The notes beneath the pieces were generated by a model that was not told the origin of the DNA, searched no databases, and was given only the letters and a program-made list of their open reading frames with translations. From NCBI RefSeq assembly GCF_963576615.1, contig NC_088711.1, forward strand, positions 19,872,182 to 19,936,181: a stretch of DNA of 64,000 bases. The letters run 5' to 3'. Of this stretch, positions 1 to 13,700 are shown one piece after another (the stretch's first letter is position 1; each line of letters opens with the position of its first letter). This DNA comes from Watersipora subatra. Its lineage: Eukaryota > Bryozoa > Gymnolaemata > Cheilostomatida > Watersiporidae. The position numbers and the translations under genes are program-made.

Positions 1-424
1 TGTGAGTATATATATATACATATATACATATACCCTATATAGGCATTCAGGACCTATACAAATTTATATAGACGCTATACTTGAACCAGTCTAATTCCAC
101 TGAACCTGTTTTTAGACCCCTTGTTATTCCTATAAATATATATAGGAATAACGCGCACAGATGTATATATAGGCCTATATATTATTTTCTCATCCCTGTT
201 AACCTAAGTGCGTGGTAATGCCAACTCAAGCTCTGGTCTCCTACCAGAGACTTGGGAGTTTGAGCTCTCACTTCAAGATCATAGCTGTTTCCAATAGTGC
301 CCTTTTCTATACCTGACTAATTTACAAATGTACCCTGTATGGTGTCACTTTATTGTTTATTGGATGCCTTATAAATGCACCATTGACTGTTTCTGTTTGT
401 TATACTTAATATTTCAATTTATAG
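1..424. other. Noncoding, probably intron upstream of RABAC1 exon
   Basis: AT-rich sequence with TATATA runs in the first 190 bases and no coding match. It ends in a pyrimidine-containing tract and an AG at 423-424 just before the first recognisable RABAC1 exon, so it is most simply an intron or 5' flank of that gene. Confidence 0.5.
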
Positions 425-2523
425 GGTGATGGAGGCATTATCTGCTGTGCCTGTCACACCTGGAGCCGCCAAGGACTGGGTGCTCAGCAGAAGGAAATAC
501 GTTCGACCTTGGTCCGAGTTCCTGAATACAGCTCGGTTTTCCAAACCTACGAATGTTGCCGCTGTGGGATCGCGAGCCGTCAAGAATATTGAACATTTTA
601 TGAGCAACTATCTGTTTGTTTTCCTTGGTTTGATAGTCTTCTGCATGTAAGTGCTTGTATTAGCTTTCTTCATGTTCTTTAATGTGTTGTCGAGTGTCTA
701 GCGATGTTAGATCAACATCCATTTATTCGTATTGTTTGTAGTCTCACCTCACCGATTCTCCTCATCGTTCTTGGACTATGCGGTGGAGCGATATATTACG
801 TTGGAGTAAAGAGTCAATCTCAGCAAAATGTTAAACTGTTTGGTAAGATCAGGATATGTTTGATATTATGTCTGATATATCAGGGTATTTAGATCAGGAT
901 GTAAATATCAGGATATGACTGCTATATTTTAGCTGGTTTCCTTAATGCGTGTTGGGAATTGCACGCTCCTTCATTGAAACAGTTATATGATGGATAATCT
1001 ATTGTAGTACGTAAATTCAAACCGCTCAATCTTTGACCGCGATATTATATACATGCTTTAAATCATATGTATGTGTTTATGTCGGAGCTTTTTATTATAC
1101 AAAATGCAAGAATACAGTATGAGTTGCGGTTTCGTTGCAGGGCGAGAGTTGACACCGAGTCAACAATATGCTGCTATCGGAGTATCTTCTGTGCCTCTTC
1201 TGTGGCTTTCTGGAGCCGGTGGTGCTGTCTTCTGGATTCTTGGTACGGTTTAATTAATACTCATTGCCTCAAATATTTATGACAAGATATTTCATTTTTT
1301 ATCTTTCAACTTACTCTATAGCTGAACGTAGAAATCTCTTCCTTAGTCGTTGATCTGTCCAAGATTAGTTGACTGTGCATTCATTCAGTCGCCTAACACT
1401 AATCTAGTTTCAGTGGTTAGTTTAGACTAGCATTAAGACCAGTGTTGGTCAGCATGTCTTTTATTTTCAATCAAATAGTCCGGAGCACGCTCGTGAATTC
1501 GCTTGTAAATTTTCGACGCAAATTGCTACACCGCTTTCATGACAACAATCCATTAATGCATTCATTGAGGGCAATTGACCTTAACGTAATATAACGACCT
1601 TAACGTAATATAACAACCTTAACGCATGCGTAGGCACATTTCTGAGTTTCTAATCAGATGTGTGATAAAGAGGCTGGTTCTCTGGAACCGGATCGAGGTG
1701 TGAGACCAAGTATTTTACCAATCTCTCAGAAATCACGTAACAGATGTGTGTAAAGTTTGGACTAAATGGACAAAAAAAGTGAAAACTCGTTGCCCTTGCG
1801 CAACTAACATACACACAAAATAACAAAGCGTGATATGTTATTGTAGATAGCTTGCTTAGAGAATTTAAACAATGCATTTACAATGCTCACTTGAGTGGAC
1901 GAATGAGGAGGTTTTGTGGCTTTGGCATTTACTCAACAGACCTGTGTTTTCATTCATTAAAGGTCGTATTGCATGGATAGTGAATGATTTTGGTTTTCAT
2001 GCAATTTCATGCAATGGTCTGACTAAAGGGATAAATTGAGCTCAAAACAAGACCCTGACTATGAATCTGAGGAGGGTAAGAAGGTTGGGCTCCAGCACTT
2101 GGTGTCTAAAATACATTCTCAGTGGACTTAGACTGGTTTAAGGCTTCTATATAAAATTGTATAAGTTCTTTAACGAATATACTTATAGTTGTTGAGTTTC
2201 ACCACTCCCTTCACTTATGCATGATGATGGTTACTCATTGAGAACAACTTCATAATATGAAGTTATTCAATAACTTCATATTACGAAATTAATATAAGAA
2301 TATTATATTATTATATTAATTTCAATAAAATATAATAGATGCATATGATATATAATAAAATGCATAGATGAAACTGTTTAGCTATCCAGCAGTCTTACTC
2401 AGCTTGTAACTCTTTTGTCTAGGTGCTTCTATATTCCTGATTGGCCTGCATGCTGTTTTCTATAAACGTCTTGATGAATCTGATGCATTTGATTTGGAGA
2501 TGGACGAAGTTACAGTCTCATAA
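425..2523 (+). CDS. RABAC1: Prenylated Rab acceptor protein 1 (PRA1 family), 5' end uncertain
   Basis: Exons read as 425-646, 742-842, 1141-1242 and 2423-2523, all bounded by AG/GT with matching phases; stop TAA at 2521-2523. The roughly 175 residues align end to end with human RABAC1. Landmarks are RPWSEFLNTARFSKP (human RPWSTFVDQQRFSRP), SNYLFVFLGLIVFC, LTSPILLIVLGL, LTPSQQYA and LWLSGAGGAVFWILGA. The protein is a small Golgi/ER membrane protein with four hydrophobic segments in two hairpins; the family binds prenylated Rab GTPases and promotes their membrane delivery. The acidic tail (DLEMDE) also fits the family. An ATG lies at 429, but the exon starts at an acceptor site, so the true start is either that ATG or an upstream exon outside the window. 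Confidence 0.93.
1576..1622. repeat. Short tandem repeat, 19-bp unit
   Basis: Two and a half copies of gaccttaacgtaatataac within RABAC1 intron 3 (1243-2422). Confidence 0.7.
2255..2330. repeat. AT-rich palindromes in RABAC1 intron 3
   Basis: A perfect 14-bp inverted repeat (aatatgaagttatt / aataacttcatatt) separated by one base, followed by a second TAATAT-rich imperfect palindrome. The sequence could extrude a hairpin; no function is implied. Confidence 0.6.
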
Positions 2524-4729
2524 GGGAATTCGTCATGTTCTCAGTGCCTTATAAGAAAAGTCATCCTATTCTCAGAAATTACAAACTTTGTGAATTACTT
2601 CATTCTTAAATGTATTTTCTTTTGACCCGTCTATTTCATCTTTTTTTTATATATGTGTTCATGTTATATTAAGGCAAAAAGTCGAAATGCGTACCTGGTT
2701 AGGTTTTCGCTAGTCAAAGTTTATACCCTTAGGATTTCGTTTCGGAGCATTCATTTGTTCTATTAGAATTGAGTCAACCATTCCAGACACGATTACATCC
2801 TTATTTATTATAAACTATTTTGGTTTGGTGGATAAATCTGGGTAGATCAGTCTGAATTTTCTATTAGTTTATCTTGATACAAAACACTGTCTATATATAA
2901 AATGTTGGTCATAATATGCATTTTAATTTTCTTCTACATCAACCTCTTGTTCTATGGTCAACTGTCTTGGCATATAACCTTTCAAAAAGTTTTTATTACA
3001 TTTCTGCAAAACAATTTAGCAATAATATTTTGCTTTTGTGCAACTTTCAAATGGTCATCGATCCTACCTCAAATACCTACTATGTGTCATAAATCAACCT
3101 AGATAAATCAATTTTATATTCAACAGGGCTGGATTCATGTTTAATTGCTCCGTTTTTTTTTGTACAAATAAATGCATCTTTGTGAATCTGTAAGAAAATA
3201 GCCACCAAGGCCTGCAATAGCATAAGGTATTTTTCAAAAATGAAGAAGCTACAGCTCCAAGAACTAACAGCGTGGACTAACAATGTGGTTGTATGAGGTG
3301 GTATGAGGTACATGCACTTACGTTTGTTATTGGAGTTGTCTTTTACTGCTTTATTTTGGGTCATTATAACTCATAAAAGTCAATACGTTTATGGTGTAAG
3401 ATAAGTTTTCGACTATGTCAAGGTGAAGTCATTTTGCTTATAGAAATAAAAACGTTCATCAACGAAAACTACACTTCACTAGTTATTAAAGTACATTCTA
3501 AATTAGATATTTCTTTTCACGATTGTGTTTAATGTGGTTAATGCAGAATTCTTGATTAAGAAATGAATTTTTGTGTGTCATGGTTCATTCACCTAATTCA
3601 TTGTCAATAGTTGACCCTGTGTTCAATGTGGGGTGTAAATAGTGACCATAAAAGTATATATGTGTATTTTTTTCTGAATACGGTTAGCAGAGTTTTTTAT
3701 TACTAGTCAGGTTTTATAGATATAATGACGGTAATATTCACAATAGTGGCTTTATATGAGCTTCTTATGCCTCTGAAAACGCAAATGCTCTAAATGTCAT
3801 TCTCCCTAATCCTGGCTCTTAAGCTGCTACATTCACGAGGTAGGAACGCTTGGCTCTTACTGGTAGAAAGCACCATAATAAATCTACAAGGTGCTTTTCT
3901 GTCTGGCCATCGCAGTTTTGCACACATTTTTATCTTACTAAAAGCTGCAATTGTTAAGAAAAACCTGGTGCAAATACTGAGCTACTAAGCTAATCGTAAC
4001 TCAATTTCCGACTCAGAACAAATGAATTTTGCATGGAAAGGTTTTGCTAATTTCGATGATCTAAATATGTTTCAGAGTAGGTAGCCAAGAGATCGGCTGT
4101 TGCCCATATGTTTCTATCTACTAAAATTGGTGATTAGAAGGTAATTTCAATTCTGGGTGACCATTTTTTATTAGTTTCTGCAATACCTACATATTCTGAT
4201 TATGTAGTTTATGGATCCTGAAATTTGTTTTTGGTAGTCCTATAATGTCTCTATAGTCTTATAAAGCTTTTTTATAAAGCGTTTTGCTACGATAAATCTA
4301 TGTTGAAGCAACATTTGAATTAGTTTTGCCATAGTTTGCCAGCAACACTTAGTTCAGTGGTCTGCTAAAATAATAATATTATTTATGTTTATGTCATTAA
4401 TATTAACACCTCGGCAGTCAGGTCTGCTAGGAGAGACCTTCAGGTGTGCCAATAAAGCGCAGAGAATAAGTATATGCAGAACTATTCTAAAACAGTGGAA
4501 TGTGAGCAGTTACTGAAGACGGTAGCGCGCCTGGCTGAGGGTCCAGATGTCGCGAGTTTAAATTCCATATGATACAATATTTTTTCTAATCTGCAACTAT
4601 GGCTTTAGACATTATTATAGTAAAGATTAATTATAGTAAGATTAATTAGGAAACATTGCATAAGCTGTTTTGCTACACTGCAAATGTTATCTGGCAGAAA
4701 CAGAATACCAGTTTGTGGAATAAATCAAT
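2524..4729. other. RABAC1 3' region and gap to MFAP1
   Basis: Contains the RABAC1 3'UTR and spacer. AATAAA at 3445-3450 is a candidate poly(A) signal. A SINE-like sequence sits at 4511-4630. No other coding sequence was recognised. Confidence 0.6.
4511..4630 (+). mobile_element. tRNA-derived SINE-like copy (a)
   Basis: The head resembles a tRNA: an A-box-like ggtagcgcgcctggct, then a B-box-like cgcgagtttaaattcc. It is followed by a non-tRNA body, tatggctttagaca, then ttatagtaaagatta. The same body recurs after a tRNA-like head at 43785-43925, which argues for a dispersed SINE family rather than a tRNA gene. Confidence 0.6.
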
Positions 4730-7700
4730 ATGGCGGAGAAGAAAGCTCCGATCCAATCGACTGCTGGAGCAGTTGCCATGAGAAATGAAAAAGGTATTTT
4801 ATTACACATCTGTAACGTGACTGTCGGTCATCTTGAGCTAACTTTTTATCTTTCACATCAATAAAATGAGCTGTTCATTATTATTTTTGGTTGAGTTTGA
4901 AATTTTTATCAGAAACTGTTTATTTACAGTATTGTTCAGCAATGTCAGCCGTTCAAACAGTTATGGTAAAATTACATGAATCGTCAGTTGCTGAAATATT
5001 ACATCTATAAACAAACGCTTGAAATCGACTTTGATTGGCTGCTTGTAAGAGTCACGTTGTTGAGAACAACGGCTTACTAGCTGTTTGCTACAAAATTTGC
5101 ATATAGTAGTAGATATTATAGTTTTACATGAAGAAATCTACTTTATATGTACGTTATATGGTGACATCAATTAGCATGCTATTAAATCAGCTTTTTATTG
5201 TGACAGGAAACCAGAGATATTGTCAAATAAATTAAATTTGGTATTAAAATTAAAGTTTGAATTGAAATTGATTTAAAGTAAAAAAGCATGCAAATAATCT
5301 CATCTGTTTTTCTTGATTGCTATAAAATTTATTCAAAATTAAAATTTGAATTAAAAGCTATACAAAGTAGGAAAACATTGCAGGTAATGCCACTGGTTTA
5401 TCTTGATTGTTATTGTGAGAGTTTTAAGTTGACCAATTTTGAGAGTGACACAACTGCCGAGTCACTAGGGCATATTAGCTCTTCCTACAAAACATTTAAA
5501 TCTCTACACTAGAAATTCCTGTTGTTTAATTAATCATTGCACTTTACAGGTGAAATCTACACACAAAAAGTGAAGGTCAACCGTTATGTTACTGGTAAGC
5601 GTCCCGAGTATGCCCCACAGTCATCTAGTGAAGAGGAAGATGAAGATTTCATACAGAAAAGGCTTCATAACTTAGAGTCTGAGATGGGGACAGCTCCTGC
5701 TGCAGCCCCTATGTCAGACGCTGCCCATGACCGCAGGCTAGCTCGACTTCAACAGGCGACAACTCTCGACAATGACCAGGAAGACAGGTTAGCCTGTGTT
5801 CTCATACTATGTGGTAACCTTTATGATTAATCGAGTCTGTGTTCTTTTATGCTATTTGATAATTCATAAGGTTGGTTGGCCTTGTGTTCTCACACTATGT
5901 GATAAGCCGTCAAATTATTAAGTTAAATTGTTTTTCACTGGTATTTTTTGTTATAAATTCTTTGTATTTGTTTCTTTTATGTACAAAGGTACAGAAAAAT
6001 TGTGAACAATAGCAAAGCAAGCTGTAAGGTTTTGAAAGTTGTCTTATTCTTCTAGGACTTTTTAAGAATAATCAATATTTATAAAAAAAAGTGCAGTTTT
6101 GACCATTTGTAACTTCAAAGTTTGTTTGTTTATTTTCATCTATAATATGACTACAAAAAATAACATGAAGAGTGTTTCTCCCAGTATACAAGAAAAAGAA
6201 AAATAGAAAAAAAATGTCACTCCAGGGAAGGTGATGATGAGGTCCCTGCGCGCAGTAGCGAGACTAATCCAGGCGCGGAACCTGAAATTAGAGTCAGCAG
6301 AAGTCTGTCTAATTAGTTTAGTCTAGTCTGGTTGTCTGAGGTAGCGCTTCAGTTAATTTTTGAAAGGATTAGCATTTACAATTTTACACAGTGTAACAGG
6401 TAGTAGATTCCATAGCAATGACTCATGATAATCCAAACAACATTGACCAGCTTTTGATTTAAACAATGGTATTTTTAGGTTTATGTATGTTTGACGAGTA
6501 GTTAAATGTGTTATTGTCCTGTTTTGGTTTGTTTCATAAAATGTGTGATGCAGTTCTTTCCTTTTTTCTTCAAAGTGAGCTCTTTTATTTTTACACATTA
6601 CTGAAACAGATTTCATTGTCTCATTTCGCCATATTTTCATACACTGCACACGCTAAGCCTTTGATGTGCGATTCATTTATAGAGGTTTCCTAATCCCACA
6701 TCTGTTGCAGATACACGAGGCACCACAGGCGGGTAGATGAACCAGAAGTAATAGGACGTGATTCAGATGAGGAATACAGAGCTGGCAGTGAAAGTGATGA
6801 AGATGAAGAAGACATAGATGAAGATGTGAGTAGAGAGTTCAAGACATCATTTAAACAATTTTATCACTGTTTGTTGTGATTATATCTATTTGAGTTTTTG
6901 GAGTTATGTTCTCGTTAAGCTTTGAAAATTTAATGTACTCAACAGCGAATTAATTTACAGTAGAACAAGTGGTTGTTAACAATCATAGTCGTGGCGGTGG
7001 TAGTAGAAGTAGTGACAGTACTGGTAGTAGTAGCAGTGATAATGGCCGTACTGGTAGTATTAGTAGTAGTGATAGTCGTACTAGTAATAGTAGTAGCAGT
7101 GATGGTCGTAGTAGTAGCAGTGATCGTCGTAGTAGTAGCAGTTATAGTAGTAGCAGTGATGTTGGTAGTTGTAGCAGGGGTAGTAGTAGTAGCAGTGACG
7201 GTGGCAGCAGTGATAGTGGCAGTTGGGATGGTAATAGAAATAGTAGTAGCAGTAGTAGTGGAAGAGTATCTCATTTTTCTAACATAGAGATTTCTATTAG
7301 TTGAGTTTTTGGCATTCAGTGGAATATCATGATAAGTAGTTAAGGAGCTTTTAGTAATGCAGCGTTATCGTCCATTTGTGACTGTTATATTTATTAATGG
7401 TTTGTTGTTTGCATGCCACGGTTAGATTTTGTAAATGTAGCCCAGCATCTTGTCAGCTCTTCATCAGTACGTAATTAGCGCTTCATCCATGCTTTAGCGC
7501 CACACTATTTGCAACTTATCCGCACCCAAAACTTTCGCGTAACAGGAAATTGAGAGGCGGAGAGCCGAGCTGAGGCTAAAGGCGAGAGCGCTTAGAGAAA
7601 ATGAGGAGGCGACCGAGCTGCTGGCAGAGAAAGTGACAGAAGCAGATGCAGAGGCAGCTAGCTCTGAGGAGGAGAGTGAATATGAGGAATACACAGACAG

Positions 7701-10700
7701 CGAGGAGGAGGAAGATGGACCTCTTCTTAAGCCTGTTAGTATTGTCGTTCGTTATCTTCTCTTAGGAATGTCTGCTCTTGTTCAGTTATATTATCTAGTT
7801 GTAAATACAGATAGATGCAAGACCTGTTTAGGCCTTTTGTTCACAATACACTGCCAAGCATCGACTATAATCACTTCTACATATGAGTTGTTCAACAAAA
7901 AAAGGAGAATTTAAGCAAATATTTGTGTTGAAATACTACATGTAAGGGATTTCCTTCATACAACATCCGACATTTGGAACATTAGTTTTGTGAGTAAAAG
8001 TTTAAAAACCGGTAAAAACACAACATGAAAATGAGGAAAATCAGTAAATTAAATTCATTCAAGCTCCATCTAGTGCATGTTAAAATGAGTCACGTATTTA
8101 CGTAAGTCAAGTACAATAAGCTACAAATAAGTATAATAAACTATAATAAGTCTATCAGTCACTTTCTCACTGAATCGGTGCATTGCTGGATGTACGTTTC
8201 TGTTTACATGTCTCGAAGGTAAGTTAATAATAAAAACCTCTTTTGACTGATTATTACGTTAATAATTCGGATATTACATATAATTTAGGTTTCTATATTT
8301 AATCATTTGTTGTTTTATATAATTCACCAGCCGAATGCCCGTTGGTGCACGGCTGTTAAAAAACGGCTTAAAACAGTGGCAGGTAATGTAGTTGTGAATG
8401 GTTAATTTGAGTAAGCTAGTGTCTGTATTGCTAAACTTACTAATAAGAACCATGAGAGCAAGCTTTAGTGATGTTGCGCGTTACGCAGAGTCGCTATGAG
8501 TAATTTAACTCAAATAATGATTCATATCGTTTAATGTTGCCATTGCACCTCGTGTAGCGTAATGGGTTAGCTTATTGCCTTGTGAATGGGAGGTTTAGAG
8601 ATCAAATCTTCTGCAATACGGATTTTTCATTACTAGATTTTAATCGATAGACAGACGATATAGCTGGAGAGACCGAATCATAGACAACAAACTTTGAAAT
8701 TTATATATATAAATTTGTTTCAGCGCTACATGCAATTACAAAAAGTATTTATTACTACTCTTTAACTCTCTATGAATTGGACTTTGAATTCTTATAATAA
8801 TATATGCTCCATCATGCAATGGTTTTAACATACGAAGCAAATGTCAGAACGAGTTAATTTCATAGGTCAAGGTTTGGTTACATATTTTCATCTTACGGAT
8901 GGTTTGAGTGGTAGGACTGTTGACATGCTAAGTGTCGAGGCTCTATACTTCATTACTAAATTTTCATACAGCGACTGTGTAGGGACACCTGCGTGTGCGC
9001 CATTGACGAAGCACTACGTTGGGCTGATAAGCAAATCATGTCTTTGTAAAGCGTTATAGTAGAGCGATGGTTGTGCGATGCCTTATGTCAAGTCACATGT
9101 CTGTATCTGAGGCAACGGGTAAGCAAAACCTGTACAAACGCACAAGTGGGACTTCATTGGTCGCCAAGGCTGTTTCTATGACACAAAAATGGCGCATCAC
9201 ACGGGTATTTTGCTTCCAAATAGCGACACTGCATCACGACAGAATGTTTTCATGGTGGCACCAATGCATGGTTTCCAATGCAGCACTATATGAAGGTGTG
9301 CCGCTACACTATCGCTCTATGGAAACTTGGTAAATATTAACAAAATAACCTAAATGGTTCTGAAGATTTAGAAGTCTCTACATTGTTCCAACCCACTATT
9401 TAAAGATTATATATTTCTATATAATCTTATTATATATTTAAAGATTATTATTTATATATTTATAAAAAAATATATATAAATATATATTTATAAAATTATA
9501 TATTTAAAGATGAACTTGTACAAAATTTTAGTAGATTTTATTAAAAATTATCGGCGTTTTTTTATTATTTGCGATTGTTTTGGATGCTTGAGGTGATCTG
9601 AATGCCAGGATGTTTCAAGATTAAACCGAAAAAACATGATCATGGTTAAAATGCTCCGATCAAGCGAAATTGCGGTTATGTCGTCTATAGATGCAAAGAG
9701 ACCGACAGAATAGCGATGCGTAATGCTGCAACTTCAACGTGCTGGCAACAAGTGATGTCATTTCACCTGGATTTTCTTCAGAGCATTTCAACTGCGATCA
9801 AGTTTGGTCACTCTTATTCTTTAAACACTCTGACTATCACCTCAAACCTCAAAAACAACATTTGGTAACCAACCGAATGGTAAAAAAATATTGTTATTTT
9901 CTGATCAGATAGGCTAAAATTCTGTGTAAGTCCGACTCTAAAGATTATGATAGCCTCTAGTGAAGATGTTGCTGCATCCTTTGATGGAGTATGTGTGTAC
10001 CCAGGTGTTTGTGCGGAAAAAGGACCGAATAACCATTCAGGAGAAGCAGCGACAGGTTCTCAAAGAGCGAGAACTAGAATTGGAGGCCAAAAAGCTGGCA
10101 GAAGAAAGAAAACAACAAGCAAGACGGGTAGGAGACTTTAGCTTAATTCTATGACTAGTGTTGTGTGTATTATAGGAGTAGGGGGCAACTCTATGACTAG
10201 TGTGGTAAGTATTATAGTAGGGGTAGCTTTATGATTAGTTTGGTGAGTATTATAGGAGTAGGGGTAGTTCTATGACTAGTGTTGCGGGTATTGTAGGAGT
10301 AAGGGTAATCCCACGACCAAACAAGAGCGAAGCGATTGGTTTGGGAGATTTATGATAAATGCATATGTGCACGCAACTCCCCAAAAATTATTCGTTAACG
10401 GCGTTATCAAACCCTTGTACCAAAATTTCTTCAACAAGTTCAACCATTTTTGTGTAGAGTCGTTCAAGTATAATAATAATACAAAACACATATAAATCTA
10501 TTTAAATATGTTACCAAGTCTTTGAAAGGTTACCGCAAAATTCTAAAACTAACCCATCTGATCGGATGATACATGAATAGACAGATTAATTCGGCCTAAA
10601 ATCAAAATAGAAACTTGAAAAACCTTTTTTAATCAAAATTAAGACCGGCCAACAAAACGCCAATAACGCCGTGCGACAGATAGTAGCCTATAACTATTAA

Positions 10701-13700
10701 GTCATCGAAATTTCACGAGAAAAACGTGCACATTTCACCAGTCTATAGAATCGTTTAATTGCCGAAGGTTTCTGTAATTAACTTAAAAGTACTGAAAAGT
10801 GATTGTTTCTTTTTTGCCGATTTTATTATTCGAATTAATTATTTGATTTTATAAAAAAATTATTATAATATTTAATTATAAGAATAATCATTAGAATTTA
10901 CAACATCGAAATATATAATGATTGTATTGTCTAATCGCCGAAGGTTTCTTTAATTAACGTAGACCGTTTGAGGCGTAGACCGATGTACAGGTACGAAAAT
11001 GTGGTACACAGTTTATCAGACTATGTTTTTTGTCCAATTACCGAAGGTTTCATTAAATTATCTAGAACATTAGCCAGATTTCTTTACATCTTATCTACAA
11101 GTTAGGGCCCAACTACAATGCCCCTTTGTGACAAGGATATTTCTTTATTTTACTCCAGTTTGCAGAAAACTTCCAGACATGTTAATGCTAATGCTTGCTT
11201 TCTGTTACATATCGCTGTCAAAACCAATCTACATTCAACACAACCAACTTTTAACTTTCCAACGCAACTTTCGAATTGTGTATATTACATGGCAGCTTAC
11301 CATTTTACTTTTAATATTGCATTTCAGAGATATAATAAACATGTTTCATTATTGCTGTTGTTAGTTAAATTGCGTACAGTAGGTTAGGCCTAAAGCTTGA
11401 ATTAATATTTATTTTATTGTTGTAAAACATAGGTTTGAGATAGTAATAGATTAGGTCTGATTTTTGTACAACCTTTTGTTTTGCTTAATTGACCTTTTGA
11501 ATTTCATTTCAAAATAACTTGGCAACTACCATACAACCTCCCAGAACACCACGTCGTTGCATTGGCCGTCCACATGTCTCCCAATTATTACGGAGGAGGA
11601 GAAATAGAAGGTCCTCACAGCAACCATCAACATCAAATGTTAATGTTCAATAGCACGCTACTCAAAATAATAACAACAACTCATCTGATTCAGAGAATTC
11701 TTTAGTAGATGTTGTAGGCGAAGCCTACAACATCTAACTAAAGAATTCTACTTTTGTAGAATTCTAACCTTTTGTCACTACTTTTTCAACAACCGGCAGT
11801 ACCCTTTCTTTTTTCCATTATCACTTTGGTCGTGGGCTGTATGACAGGGGAATTTCTAGTTTTATGCCTAGTTTTGTGAGCATCATAGGATGTCTAGTTC
11901 GGTGAATATTGTAAGAATAAGGGTAGTGAATATTGTAAGAATAGGGGTAGCTCTATGACTAGTGCTGTGGATATTTTAGGAGTAGCTCTATGAGGAGCTC
12001 TGAAAATTTTAGGAATAGGATTTATAGGAATAAGGATAGCTCTATGACTAGTACTGAAAACACTGAGATCAACCGTGTTAATGATGATCACTCTATTGCT
12101 GAGTTATTCAAAATCATGGCCCAGGCTATAACAATTATGGTAACAATGTTGACACGTTATGGCCAAAGTGATGGCTTGATGGTTAATGCCAGGAGAGCTG
12201 CAAAAAGCTTTTACCATTTCTGCTGTTAGTTCATACTGAAGCTTCACACACAGTTGATGCTTACAATCATGGAATATTCGTGTGGGGCATTACCAGACTA
12301 GTTACAAATTTCATAACTTATTGGCATGCAGTAAAGCTGACCGTTGGTCTTTCGCAGCTTGTCGAGTTGGCTGCCAAGCAAGAGAAGGAGGAGAAAGAGA
12401 CAGCTAAGGACAACGTCGAGGTTGTTAACACCGATGATGACAATGATGAGGAAGAGTATGAAGCATGGAAAGTACGAGAGTTGAGACGTATGAAGAGGGA
12501 CAGAGACGAGAGAGAAGCGTAAGTTTGTACAGGCCCCTCACCTGGGCTTGAGTGGCATGGGGAGTGTTTGTGGTACAGTTGGGAAGAAAGAATTTTACTC
12601 AGAAGTAATTGGTTTAGATGCATAAGCGATATACAGTTAAACTCTGAGTTGCAATCATATTTAATTTAAACAAATGTTTGTCTTGACAGAATATGACATC
12701 TGAAATCTTTTGAAGCATTACAGTTTCATGAGTGAACGTAAAAAGGCTGGTAACAATTAAAAGGGAAAAAAATATAAATTAAGTTAATTTTGCGATATTT
12801 AGCGTTAAGTTATATTTCTATATCTAGCATAAGTTATATTTCTATATCTAACATAAGTTATATATCTATATCTAACATAAGTTATATTTCTATATCTAAC
12901 ATAAGTTATATTTCTATATCTAACATAAGTTATATTTCTATATCTAGCATAAGTTATATTTCTATATCTAGCATAAGTTGTTTCTATATCTAGCATAAGT
13001 TATATTTCTATATCTAACATAAGTTATATTTCTATATCTAGCATAAGTTATATTTCTATACCTAACATAAGTTATATTTCTATATCTAACATAAGTTATA
13101 TTTCTATATCTAACATAAGTTATATATCTATATCTAACATAAGTTATATATCTATATCTAACATAAGTTATATATCTATATCTAACATAAGGTAAAGTAA
13201 GATCTCTCGCTCTAACACCAAACTTATGCATTGCTAGACCTGCACTTCCACTCACTCGCCTCCGAGGTGAAGAAGAACAAAATTTCATTTTACTGATTAA
13301 TTTCAGTTTTTGCAGTTAGTTTTACATATTTTTATATAATACATTTGCGTTAATGCAATATGTAGTTACTTGAAGTATTTGTTTTTGTTTTGTGTACTCT
13401 GTATGAATTTAAAAACATAGGAGGATTTTTATGATAATATCCGTTCTAAGATATGACGATTTTTGTATATAAAGCAATGATCAGTATGGACTCTCTTATG
13501 ACTTGCGGTTCCATAAAATATTTGCTGCTTTTTTCCAAAGGATGTTGCCATTCTAACTCCTGTAACTACTGTATAACGATGTGTCATGGATAAACTGTTG
13601 GACAAATGTTAAGCACCATGCTCTCCCACACTCAGGCTCGAGAAAGAGAAACAGGACGCGGAGAAATACAGAAACATGACAGAGGAAGAGCGCAAGGTTG

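Noticed and set aside
6939-7304. Long Ser-rich (+) and Thr/Ile-rich (-) open frames
   Set aside because: They are produced by a trinucleotide repeat inside MFAP1 intron 3; frames are open on both strands and no domain is present.
9410-9500. TATA-rich tract as a promoter
   Set aside because: It lies deep inside MFAP1 intron 4 and is ordinary AT low complexity.
12790-13288. Repetitive Tyr/Ile/Ser peptides on both strands
   Set aside because: Artefact of a 24-bp tandem repeat in an intron.
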